A DNA stretch of 37,983 bases from RYN-428 sp035551995. Lineage in GTDB: Bacteria; Planctomycetota; Phycisphaerae; Tepidisphaerales; Tepidisphaeraceae. The stretch is taken from positions 1-37,983 of the forward strand of contig DASZME010000081.1 in the NCBI GenBank assembly GCA_035551995.1. The letters are read 5' to 3'. Below the pieces are notes generated by a model, which did not search any database, had not been told where the DNA came from, and saw only the letters and a program-made list of their open reading frames with translations. The position numbers and the translations under genes are program-made. Of this stretch, positions 7,404-14,902 are shown one piece after another (the stretch's first letter is position 1; every line of letters starts with the position of its first letter).

Positions 7404-8621
7404 ATGAAGACGTTGATAAAGGTCGACGTTAACGCAGTGCCCGAATCCCATGACGTTCTTCACAATCGCTGGCACCCGGATTTACCGATGGTCGCCACGG
7501 TCAATCCAGGCGACGAGTTTCGTGTAGAGTGCATCGACTGGACAGGCGGCCAGATCAAGAACGACGAGTCGGCGATGGACGTGAAAGTCGTCGATCTGAC
7601 CAAGGTCCATTACCTGAGCGGGCCGATCGGCGTCAAAGGCGCCGAGCCGGGCGATCTGCTGGTCGTCGATATTCTCGATGTGGGCGTGCTCCCTGATTAC
7701 CAATGGGGATTTAACGGCATCTTCGCACGCGAAAACGGCGGCGGCTTTCTGGTCGACCATTTCCCCGAAGCGCGCAAATCGTGCTGGGACTTTCATGGAA
7801 TTTATACGTCGTCGCGGCATATCCCGCGCGTTGAATTCGCGGGCATCATGCACCCCGGCCTGATCGGGTGTCTGCCGTCCAAATCGCTGCTCGATACCTG
7901 GAACAAGCGCGAACGAAAGCTCTTTGCGACGAATCCCGGACGCGTTCCGCCGCTCTGCGCGCTGCCGTATCCGGAGACGGCTCACATGGGGCGCCTGACG
8001 GGCTCGGCCGCGAAGGCCGCCGCCATGGACGGCGCCCGAACCGTCCCGCCCCGCGAACATGGGGGAAACTGCGACATCAAAAATCTCACCCGCGGATCAA
8101 AAGTCTACTTCCCCGTTTATGTGAACGGCGGCGGCCTTTCGATGGGCGACATTCACTTCTCACAAGGCGACGGCGAAATTACGTTCTGCGGCGCCATCGA
8201 GATGGCCGGCTATCTCGATATTCGCGTAAACTTAATAAAGGGCGGCGTGGCGAAGTACGGTATTCTCAACCCCGTCTTCCAAATCAGTCCCATGGAGCCG
8301 GGCTACGGCCAGTATCTCGTGTTCGAAGGAATCTCGGTCGACGAAAAAGGGGAACAGCACTACATGGATCCCCATGTTTCCTATCGAATGGCGTGCCTGA
8401 ACGCGATCGAATATCTCAAGAAATTCGGCTACAGCGGCGCGCAGGCCTATGCGATTCTCGGTACCGCCCCCTGCGAGGGACGAATGAGCGGCATCGTCGA
8501 TATTCCCAACGCGTGCGCCACGCTCGCGCTCCCGATGGAAATCTTCGATTTCGACATCCGGCCGGGGGCCGACGGCCCGATCAAAGCCGTCTCCGGTGAA
8601 ATCGATCTGTGTACCACCTAG
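7404..8621 (+). CDS. fmdA: Formamidase/acetamidase FmdA
   Basis: Cytoplasmic amidase of 405 residues that hydrolyses short aliphatic amides (formamide to formate and ammonia). The length matches the roughly 407-residue Methylophilus FmdA. Family signatures are the N-terminal LHNRWHPDLP (about residues 20-29), FHGIYTSSRHIPRVEFAGIM (about 132-151), PREHGGNCDIKNL (about 217-229), and GGGLSMGDIHFSQGDGE (about 241-257), which belongs to the acetamidase/formamidase fold. I chose ATG 7404 because AAAGGA lies nine bases upstream, although the frame stays open further 5'. The divergent importer and the following fmdB indicate a transport-plus-hydrolysis unit. A sigma-54-like promoter lies about 95 bases upstream. 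Confidence 0.95.
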   Translation: MKTLIKVDVNAVPESHDVLHNRWHPDLPMVATVNPGDEFRVECIDWTGGQIKNDESAMDVKVVDLTKVHYLSGPIGVKGAEPGDLLVVDILDVGVLPDYQWGFNGIFARENGGGFLVDHFPEARKSCWDFHGIYTSSRHIPRVEFAGIMHPGLIGCLPSKSLLDTWNKRERKLFATNPGRVPPLCALPYPETAHMGRLTGSAAKAAAMDGARTVPPREHGGNCDIKNLTRGSKVYFPVYVNGGGLSMGDIHFSQGDGEITFCGAIEMAGYLDIRVNLIKGGVAKYGILNPVFQISPMEPGYGQYLVFEGISVDEKGEQHYMDPHVSYRMACLNAIEYLKKFGYSGAQAYAILGTAPCEGRMSGIVDIPNACATLALPMEIFDFDIRPGADGPIKAVSGEIDLCTT

Positions 8622-8650
8622 GGAACGACAGACTTTTTCAGACTCTCATT

Positions 8651-8686
8651 GAGCGGCTCTTGAGGAGATTGCCGCAAGAGCCGCTC
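8651..8686 (+). promoter_or_regulatory. Hairpin between fmdA and fmdB
   Basis: A 12-bp perfect stem (GAGCGGCTCTTG / CAAGAGCCGCTC) with a 12-base loop, extendable with a bulge. No T-run follows, so it is more likely a processing or mRNA-stability stem, or a weak terminator giving less FmdB than FmdA. It mirrors the hairpin after urtA. Confidence 0.5.
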
Positions 8687-8745
8687 GATTGAGTTCGATG
8701 TGGTTACGTATAGACGACAGAGTCTATCAAAAATGAGGCGCCCGC

Positions 8746-9072
8746 ATGCCAACCTATGAATTCGAATGTCCCAGCCACGGCTCATTCGACGTTGTTCGGC
8801 TGATGAAGGATTGCGACCGTGATTGTCATTGCCCCGTCTGCGGAATTCGTTCGACGCGCCTGGTGACGGCGCCGAACCTTCGGCTGATGGTTCCCGCCGT
8901 GCGCTCGGCGATGGATCGCAACGAGAAGAGCCGCCACGCGCCCCATGTCTGCGGCGCCGGCTGCAGCCATTCTCACGCGCATAGGAAGCCGCGCGGGAAA
9001 AAAACGGAAACCGGCAAGCCGAAACTTGAATCATACCGCGGTCCGCGACCGTGGGTGGTCGAGCACCGCTAG
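8746..9072 (+). CDS. fmdB: FmdB-family zinc-ribbon protein
   Basis: A protein of 108 residues opening with the FmdB signature MPTYEFEC. The ribbon ligands appear as C8-P-S-H11 and C29-P-V-C32, so the second knuckle position is His rather than Cys. The C-terminal half is longer than usual and has a second Cys/His cluster (CGAGCSHSHAHRK, about residues 69-81) that might bind metal, followed by a basic tail. FmdB was described as a regulator of formamidase expression, but most family members are uncharacterised. GAGG lies seven bases before the ATG. The gene follows fmdA by 124 bases. Its TAG stop (9070-9072) is also the first three bases of a MITE-like repeat. Confidence 0.85.
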   Translation: MPTYEFECPSHGSFDVVRLMKDCDRDCHCPVCGIRSTRLVTAPNLRLMVPAVRSAMDRNEKSRHAPHVCGAGCSHSHAHRKPRGKKTETGKPKLESYRGPRPWVVEHR

Positions 9073-9176
9073 AGCGTTTTTCATTTTGGCGTCGCAAGTT
9101 TGGCGCGAAACACGCCCCGCACGCCTGGCGGGAAACACGCCCCGCAAGCGGGGCGGCTAAATGCGGGAACGCTATA
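9070..9176 (-). repeat. MITE-like dispersed repeat, copy 3 (reverse orientation)
   Basis: A 107-bp copy with ends TAGAGCGTTTTTC on the left and GGAACGCTATA on the right. In the opposite orientation to copy 2 it carries CGCCCCGCAAGCGGGGCGGCTAAA, here split by spacing from a partly duplicated ACACGCCCCGC segment, so the internal hairpin is doubled. The left TAG serves as the fmdB stop codon. Confidence 0.75.
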
Positions 9177-9236
9177 GCGGCGTGAGAGATGTGCGGTCGC
9201 CGCGCGCGACTGACTACTTGATGGAGGAAGCCAATC

Positions 9237-10214
9237 GTGAAAAAGATATATTGGACGACTGCCACCTGCGGCGTGTTGGCTTGTGCGATCGTTATCCATG
9301 GTTTTGCGGCCAGGCATTCGCCGGCGCCGCCGGGAAAAATGCTCGCCATAAAGCCGGCCGACCCGATCCCCATCTGGCGAACGGTTCCCGATCAGGCGCT
9401 GGCCGCCGCGCGGTCAGCCGGCGGCGATACATTGATGGTCTTTGACGGTCCGGCGTCCGGCGATGAAGCGGCTTCATTCGGGATGGCGGTCTTTGACACG
9501 CCGGAATTTCGCGAGCACGCCGGCCGGAGCTTTACGTTGCTGCGACTTGCCTCGTCGCCCGACGCCGCCCCGGATCAAGCGGTTCAGGTCTCGACGTGGG
9601 GTCAGCGATTAGGCGTCAGTCAATTTCCGACGCTGGCGTTGGTCGATAGCCAAGGACGGCCGTACGCGATGGCCGCGTTGAGATCGAAGGACATGGCCGA
9701 GGCGATCAAGACGTTGGACAGCCTCGCCGAGATAAAGGTCAAGCGCGATGAATTTTTCGCGGCCGCCAGGAGCGCCGAGGGAATCGAACGTGCGCGGAAA
9801 CTTGACGCGGGGCTGGAGCTCGTCAAGCCGGTCGCGGGCGAATCGTACGTCGAAGTCATGCGGCAGATTCTCGATTTCGATCCGGACAACGCGGCCGCAC
9901 TGCGGGCGAAATACCAGAACGCGGTCGCCGAGGTCGACATTAATCACGCCATTCAAGCCGAAGTCTATCCTCTGATCGATAAGGGAAATCTTGTTGGGGC
10001 CGTGCAGCGGATCGATCGGCTTATCGCCGGCGCGGGCGCCTCGCCGGAACAGCGTCAGCTCCTGCTGGCCTTTAAGGGGCAGCTGTATTTCAGCCTTCAC
10101 GATACGCAGAGCGCCGCGCGATCGTTCGACGACGCCGTGCGCATCGCCCCCAACAGCGACGCCGCGGCCAAGGTCCTCGCGGCAAGAGCCCAGGTTTTTG
10201 GATCTCCGTCATAG
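9237..10214 (+). CDS. Exported thioredoxin-fold protein with TPR-like C-terminal half
   Basis: A protein of 325 residues starting at GTG 9237, with GGAGG nine bases upstream. An N-terminal hydrophobic stretch (TATCGVLACAIVIHGF, about residues 8-23) looks like a signal anchor. Residues about 55-160 read as a thioredoxin-like domain with the cis-proline segment SQFPTLALVDSQGRP, but no CxxC active site is present, so redox catalysis is unlikely. Residues about 165-320 are helical, with TPR-like units such as YFSLHDTQSAARSFDDAVRIAPNS. The fold suggests a binding or scaffold role in the envelope. It follows a MITE-like repeat and precedes an IS3 remnant, and no operon partner is evident. Confidence 0.65.
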   Translation: MKKIYWTTATCGVLACAIVIHGFAARHSPAPPGKMLAIKPADPIPIWRTVPDQALAAARSAGGDTLMVFDGPASGDEAASFGMAVFDTPEFREHAGRSFTLLRLASSPDAAPDQAVQVSTWGQRLGVSQFPTLALVDSQGRPYAMAALRSKDMAEAIKTLDSLAEIKVKRDEFFAAARSAEGIERARKLDAGLELVKPVAGESYVEVMRQILDFDPDNAAALRAKYQNAVAEVDINHAIQAEVYPLIDKGNLVGAVQRIDRLIAGAGASPEQRQLLLAFKGQLYFSLHDTQSAARSFDDAVRIAPNSDAAAKVLAARAQVFGSPS

Positions 10215-10275
10215 CGACGGCAAACGCAGCCGCGAAAACGAAAGAATCCATTGGGGAACATCGGAGTTGTAATCG

Positions 10276-10551
10276 ATGCAACGCAAACGTCACAGTCCCG
10301 TTCAGATCCGTCGGAAAATCAAGGAAATAGAAAACGAATTGGCCAAGGGCGTCAGCCGTGCCGAGATCGCGGCCAAGCTCGGAGTCAGCGAGCAGACGGT
10401 GAATCGCTGGATGACCGATTACGGCGCGAAGGAATCGACGACGATTCGACTTAAGAACGCCGAAAGCGAGAATCGGCGACTGCGCCGGGCGCTGTCTGAA
10501 TTGGAACTGGAAAAGCAGGTTCTCGCGGAGGCCGCCCGGGGAAACTACTAA
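10276..10551 (+). CDS. IS3-family transposase OrfA
   Basis: A protein of 91 residues. It has a helix-turn-helix (SRAEIAAKLGVSEQTVNRW, about residues 27-45) followed by a leucine-zipper-like coiled coil (RLKNAESENRRLRRALSELE, about 58-77). It ends in the AARGN motif typical of OrfA proteins of this IS3 branch. It would bind the element ends and dimerise with the OrfAB fusion. The codons CGG GGA AAC before the TAA contain a -1 slippery heptamer. With orfB broken, OrfA alone has no transposition role. Confidence 0.85.
   Translation: MQRKRHSPVQIRRKIKEIENELAKGVSRAEIAAKLGVSEQTVNRWMTDYGAKESTTIRLKNAESENRRLRRALSELELEKQVLAEAARGNY
10539..10545 (+). promoter_or_regulatory. -1 programmed frameshift site (G GGA AAC)
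   Basis: In the orfA frame the bases read G GGA AAC, a perfect X XXY YYZ heptamer, two codons before the orfA stop. Slipping back one base moves ribosomes into the orfB frame, which is open through this point. IS3 elements make their transposase this way. The heptamer is read directly; its activity is inferred. Confidence 0.55.
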
Positions 10552-10841
10552 GCCCGGGTCGGTTGCGCCGGTGCATCGCTCATCTTCGAGCCACGCTGGC
10601 GATTTCCGAACGCCGGGCATGCGCACTTCTTGGTCAGCCGCGGTCAACCCAGCGTTACGCGGGTCGAGCCGGCGATACCGAGAAATCATTAATCGAGCGC
10701 ATCGGGCAACTATCGGCGAAGCATCCTCGATTTGGCTATCGCCGCCTTTGGATCCTTCTCCGGGCCGAGGGCTTTGACGTCAATCCCAAACGAGTCTATC
10801 GTATTTGCAAGGAGCAGGGCGCGTCCAAGCGACGTGCATGA
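10545..10841 (+). pseudogene. IS3-family transposase OrfB, truncated
   Basis: The -1 frame continues from orfA through LLSPGRLRRCIAHLRATL, SERRACALLGQPRSTQRY and RFGYRRLWILLRAEGF to NPKRVYRICKEQG, then stops at TGA 10839-10841. These are the N-terminal segments of OrfB in the IS3 family (HTH_21-type region). The integrase core with its Asp, Asp and Glu residues is absent, and I find no transposase-like sequence in any frame downstream. It is therefore a decayed, inactive fragment of about 95-100 residues out of a usual 280. Confidence 0.8.
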
Positions 10842-11197
10842 CCCGCGTCGAGGTTGGGTCATTCGGGAGCGACGATGCCGTTTCATTGGAATCCGCGAGA
10901 ACACGTCGCGCTCGGGAAAATATTTTGAAATGGCTGCTCCTAGCCGTGCCTGTCGGCGCCATTATCGGGACGCCGGTGGCCGCCTTTCTTTAAAAGCTGG
11001 ATCAAGCCACTCGTCTTCGCTGGGCCACAAATACGACGTCGGGTTTGCGGCGGCCGCTGTTTCTGCTTCCGGTGGGGGGCTGGGCATCGGCCTGATGTAT
11101 CATCTGTTCGGCAAGTCAGTCCAAGGCGTGAAGCGCGATGGCGCAGCGGCCGCTCGAGCATGCTAGAATCGGACCAAGGAGCCGCGACGCCGCCTCT
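10842..11197. other. Gap after the IS remnant, no convincing gene
   Basis: About 350 bases. One short plus-strand frame contains a hydrophobic segment (KWLLLAVPVGAIIGTPVAAF, ending at the TAA at 10991-10993). The next frame continues with a glycine/alanine-rich hydrophobic stretch (to about 11120). Together they could be a frameshifted small membrane protein, but nothing else supports this. The sequence just before 11198 also holds an AAGGAG (about 11175) that is too far from the chosen start of the next gene. Confidence 0.35.
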
Positions 11198-13744
11198 ATG
11201 ACGATAACAACGGATACGACGAACAAACCTCAGTCGCCGCCGCGCGGCTTTGCCGCGGGGTATTCCGCCCGGCAAAACGGGCGTGATGAAATGGTCGAGC
11301 CGGATGGGGCGCTGCGGCCGCATTGGCGCATGCTCGTCAACCTGCTTGACGACCTTGGTCCGGCCGAGATTCTTCGCCGATGGGAGCAGGCGCGCCGCCT
11401 CATTCGCGAAAACGGCATTACCCACAACGTCTACGGCGATCCCGACGGCCTGGATCGGCCGTGGAATCTGGATCTCATTCCGCTGCTGATTTCCACGGCC
11501 GAGTGGAACGGCGTGGCCGATGGATTGACCCAACGCGCGCGCCTGCTCGATGCGCTGCTGGCCGACGTGTACGGTCCATTGCGATGTATATCCGAGGGGT
11601 TGATCCCGCCGGAGTTGATCCACGCCAATCCGGGGTTTCTACGCGCGCTGCATGGCGTGGCGCTGCCGCAAAAAAAATGGCTTCATTTGTACTCGGCCGA
11701 TCTCGTGCGGCTGGCGGACGGGCGCTTTCGGGTCTTGAACGACCGCACGCAGTCTCCCAGCGGCGCCGGCTATTGCCTTGAAAACCGGATCGTGTTGTCG
11801 AGCGTTCTGCCGACGGCGTTTCGGGAATGTAACGTGTATCGGCTGGCGCCTTTTTTCATGTCGCTTCGCCAGACGCTCAAGTCGCTGGCGCCGGCCAATC
11901 GGGAAAATCCGCGCGTGGTCCTGCTTACGCCGGGACCCTATAACGAAACTTATTTCGAGCATGCTTATCTGGCCCGTTACCTCGGGTATTCGTTGGTGCA
12001 AGGCAACGATTTAACGGTCCGCGACGGCCTTGTTTACCTCAAAACCCTCAGCGGGCTTCAGCGCATCGACGTTATCTTTCGACGGGTGGATGATGACTAC
12101 TGCGATCCGCTGGAGCTTTATCAGCGGTCGTACCTGGGCGTGCCGGGTCTGGTCGAAGCGGTGCGGCAAGGCACGGTGGCGGTGGCCAACGCCCTGGGAG
12201 CGGGGATGGTGCAGGCGCCGGCGTTTTTGCCGTTCCTGCCCCGGCTCTGTCAGTATTTTCTGGGGGAAGAACTCAAGCTCGACTCCGTGCAGACATGGTG
12301 GTGCGGCGAAAGCGATTCGCTCAGTTACGTGCTGGCCAATCTATCAAAGCTCGTCATTAAGCCGGCCAATCCGGCCATCGGGGCCGACCCCGAATTCGGC
12401 GAAGAACTTTCACGCGAGCAACTGGAAAAACTCCGCGTCCGGGTCACCGAGCGCCCCGCCGAGTTCGTGGCGCAGGAACATGTCGATTCCCGAACGGCGC
12501 CGGTCTTGAACGGCGATCAGGTCGAGGCTCGCCGGTTTGTCGTCCGCGCGCATGTGGTGGCCGATCACGCGTCGTATAGCGTCATGTCCGGCGCGTTGAC
12601 GCGCGTGACCGGTTCCCCCACGTCGCGCGTCGTCTCATTGCAGCGCGGCGGCGGCAGCAAAGACACCTGGATTCAAGGCGTCGGACCTGTCCATGAAGTG
12701 AGCCTCCTGGCGGCGGTTTCGCAACAGGTGGAACTGAGCCGGGCCGGCGGTGAACTCACCAGCAGGGTCGCCGACGACCTGTTCTGGCTGGGCCGATATG
12801 TCCAGCGCGCCGAAGCCGATCTGCGCATCGCCCGAACCGTCTTCGGCCGGCTGCTTGGGATGGGCCGGGCCGATGTCCTGGGAACCGTGCGCAGCCTGAC
12901 GCGCGCCCTGCTGGGCAACGGCCGGATTCGATTCGACGAGCCCAACCTCGCGCTGCTGGTCAAGGAGGTTTTCGATCCGGAAGCGTCCGGCGGATTACAG
13001 CGGGCGATGACGCACGTTCGCGATTTAATCCGCGGACTGCGCGACCGCATGTCCGCCGACGCGTGGCATATCCTTCAGGGGATCGAAAACGAGCTGGCGG
13101 GCTTCGATCTCAACGTCGAAGAAGACCAGATCGGCCGGGTCGTCGAGGTGCTCAATCGCCTGACGGTCGGGTTCGTCGCCTTCAGCGGCGTTGTCGCCGA
13201 GTCGATGACCCGCGGGCAAGCGTGGCGTTTCCTCGATATCGGAATGCGCGTCGAGCGGGCGATCTCCGTGGCGCGGCTGGTACGATCCACGCTCGTGGAT
13301 ATCGTGCCGGAAGAATCGGCGCTGCTCGATGCGGTGCTCGAAATCGACGACAGCTCGCTGACCTATCGGCGGCGATATCTCACGCAGCTTCAGGCGCCGG
13401 CGGTGGTCGATCTGCTGGTGGCCGACGAAAGCAACCCGCGGGCGGTGGCGTTTCAAATCGCGGCCTTGACCGACCATCTATGCCACCTGCCGCGCGAAGA
13501 ACGCCATCCCCGGAACAGCCCGGATCGCCAGGCGGTGTTGAAGATTCGCACGCAGTTGCAGCTTGCCGACCTGCGCGCCATTTGCCAGCCGACCAAGCCG
13601 CTGCTCCGCGGCGGATTGGATCTGCTGATGTCCGACGTCATCGAAAGCATGGCGCGCGTCACCGAGCTTGTCAGCCAGATTTATTTCAGTCATGCGTCTA
13701 TTTCCCGCAGTCTCCAGGGCCTGGGCGAGGAGCTACCCAAGTGA
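11198..13744 (+). CDS. Fused circularly permuted ATP-grasp / alpha-E domain protein
   Basis: A protein of 848 residues from ATG 11198; another in-frame ATG at 11138 is possible, and neither has a well-placed ribosome site. Residues about 30-480 match the circularly permuted type-2 ATP-grasp family (DUF404/DUF407): VLNDRTQSPSGAGYCLENR near 179, IFRRVDDDYCDPLEL near 293, and the metal/ATP region ending in VAQEHVDSRTAP and EARRFVVRAHVV. Residues about 521-845 match the alpha-E (DUF403) domain, beginning SRVADDLFWLGRYVQRAEAD. The two are often separate neighbouring genes; here they are one polypeptide. Work on amidoligases links these proteins and transglutaminases to ATP-dependent peptide bond formation and trimming, but the substrate is unknown. 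It overlaps the next gene by four bases. Confidence 0.88.
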   Translation: MTITTDTTNKPQSPPRGFAAGYSARQNGRDEMVEPDGALRPHWRMLVNLLDDLGPAEILRRWEQARRLIRENGITHNVYGDPDGLDRPWNLDLIPLLISTAEWNGVADGLTQRARLLDALLADVYGPLRCISEGLIPPELIHANPGFLRALHGVALPQKKWLHLYSADLVRLADGRFRVLNDRTQSPSGAGYCLENRIVLSSVLPTAFRECNVYRLAPFFMSLRQTLKSLAPANRENPRVVLLTPGPYNETYFEHAYLARYLGYSLVQGNDLTVRDGLVYLKTLSGLQRIDVIFRRVDDDYCDPLELYQRSYLGVPGLVEAVRQGTVAVANALGAGMVQAPAFLPFLPRLCQYFLGEELKLDSVQTWWCGESDSLSYVLANLSKLVIKPANPAIGADPEFGEELSREQLEKLRVRVTERPAEFVAQEHVDSRTAPVLNGDQVEARRFVVRAHVVADHASYSVMSGALTRVTGSPTSRVVSLQRGGGSKDTWIQGVGPVHEVSLLAAVSQQVELSRAGGELTSRVADDLFWLGRYVQRAEADLRIARTVFGRLLGMGRADVLGTVRSLTRALLGNGRIRFDEPNLALLVKEVFDPEASGGLQRAMTHVRDLIRGLRDRMSADAWHILQGIENELAGFDLNVEEDQIGRVVEVLNRLTVGFVAFSGVVAESMTRGQAWRFLDIGMRVERAISVARLVRSTLVDIVPEESALLDAVLEIDDSSLTYRRRYLTQLQAPAVVDLLVADESNPRAVAFQIAALTDHLCHLPREERHPRNSPDRQAVLKIRTQLQLADLRAICQPTKPLLRGGLDLLMSDVIESMARVTELVSQIYFSHASISRSLQGLGEELPK

Positions 13745-14652
13745 GATACAAGGTCGTTCACATCACCCGGTATTTTTACAGCGACAAGGTCCCGTTGTGT
13801 CACAACGTCGTTCACCTCAAGCCGCGTGAAACGCCGCGTCAGAGTTTGCTTTCTCATGCGCTGTCGATTTTGCCGAATCCGGAATCGCGAGACGATCGGG
13901 CCGATTTTTTCGGCAATCCGGTCACCTGGTTCAGCCTTGAGGAGCCGCACACGAGCCTGGAGATCATCGCGCGCAGCGAGGTGCAGGTGCGGCCCTTTCA
14001 GCCGCCGACGGCGCTGTGGGCGCCGCCGTGGGAGCAGGTGGCCTCGATGCTCAAACAGCGGCGCGACCCGGACTTGCTGGACGCCCGCCAGTTCATGTTC
14101 GAATCGCCGTATGTAACGGTGAGCCCGGAATTGCGGGAGTTTGCCCTTCCGAGTTTTCAGCGCGGCCGCCCGTTGCTCGAATGCGCGACGGACCTGACCA
14201 ACCGCATTTACAAGGAATTCAAATTCGATTCCGGCGTCACCACGATCGGCACGCCGGTGCTCGACGTGCTTCGCCACCGCCACGGCGTCTGCCAGGACTT
14301 CGCGCATCTGCAAATCGGCTGTCTGCGTTCGCTCGGGCTGGCGGCGCGGTACGTCAGCGGCTACCTCGTCACCAAGCCGCCGCCCGGCCGTCCGCGCCTG
14401 GTCGGCGCCGACGCGTCGCACGCGTGGCTTTCCTGCTACTTCCCCGACTTTGGTTGGATTGATTTTGACCCGACCAACGGCGTGATTCCATCGGCCGAGC
14501 ATGTCACCGTCGGCTGGGCGCGCGACTACGACGACGTCAGTCCGGTTCGCGGGGTTGTGGTGGGGGGACATCGCCATACGCTGGTCGTGTCGGTGGATGT
14601 GGAACCGGTGATGCCCCCCGCGGCGGCGGCGGCAAAGATCAAGGCGCCGTAA
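13741..14652 (+). CDS. Transglutaminase-like cysteine protease/amidase
   Basis: A protein of 303 residues starting at GTG 13741, overlapping the TGA of the ATP-grasp gene (GTGA), with GAGGAG eight bases upstream, so translation is probably coupled. Residues 1-80 form the bacterial transglutaminase N-terminal beta domain (RYKVVHITRYFYSDKV onward). The core has the catalytic triad: Cys in HGVCQDFAHL (about residue 184), His in ASHAWLSCYF (about 227) and Asp in WIDFDPTNG (about 243). No signal peptide is seen, so it should be cytoplasmic. The usual partners in other bacteria are ATP-grasp, alpha-E and sometimes a proteasome-like peptidase; only the first two are present here. Confidence 0.9.
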   Translation: MRYKVVHITRYFYSDKVPLCHNVVHLKPRETPRQSLLSHALSILPNPESRDDRADFFGNPVTWFSLEEPHTSLEIIARSEVQVRPFQPPTALWAPPWEQVASMLKQRRDPDLLDARQFMFESPYVTVSPELREFALPSFQRGRPLLECATDLTNRIYKEFKFDSGVTTIGTPVLDVLRHRHGVCQDFAHLQIGCLRSLGLAARYVSGYLVTKPPPGRPRLVGADASHAWLSCYFPDFGWIDFDPTNGVIPSAEHVTVGWARDYDDVSPVRGVVVGGHRHTLVVSVDVEPVMPPAAAAAKIKAP

Positions 14653-14657
14653 TTGTG

Positions 14658-14678
14658 CTTCCCCCGGCGCCGGGGAAG
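14658..14678 (+). terminator. GC-rich hairpin after the transglutaminase gene
   Basis: CTTCCCC and GGGGAAG flank a GC-rich centre, starting six bases after the stop codon. The following T-run is interrupted (GCCTTTTC), so termination would be moderate. The remaining bases to 14902 hold no gene that I can support. Confidence 0.5.
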
Positions 14679-14902
14679 ATGCCTTTTCAGGTCGTAACGC
14701 CGCGCCGCCGGGCAATGCGCGATCGAACACAAATAATTATAAAAAGCCGGGTCTGACTTTAACTGTATGTCCGCGCGCGCTTTGCGCGATTTGGGGCGAC
14801 TGATGAACTCGTCCAATAATTTAACCTGTCGTGTATCACCGAACGCAGTCGATATAACTTGCGTAGTCCGATATTCTTTATACCCCAGTACGGAGATGTA
14901 CC

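Larger units (their letters stand above)
10276..10841 (+). mobile_element. Truncated IS3-family insertion sequence
   Basis: An orfA-orfB pair in the -1 frame arrangement of IS3 elements. orfA is intact, but orfB is cut off after about a third, before the DDE catalytic core. I could not find terminal inverted repeats on either side; the right part of the element appears to be lost. It is a remnant and cannot move by itself. Confidence 0.75.

Noticed and set aside
10805..11120. A frameshifted small membrane protein gene after the IS remnant
   Set aside because: Two hydrophobic stretches in adjacent frames are suggestive, but no family, start site or conserved motif supports a gene.
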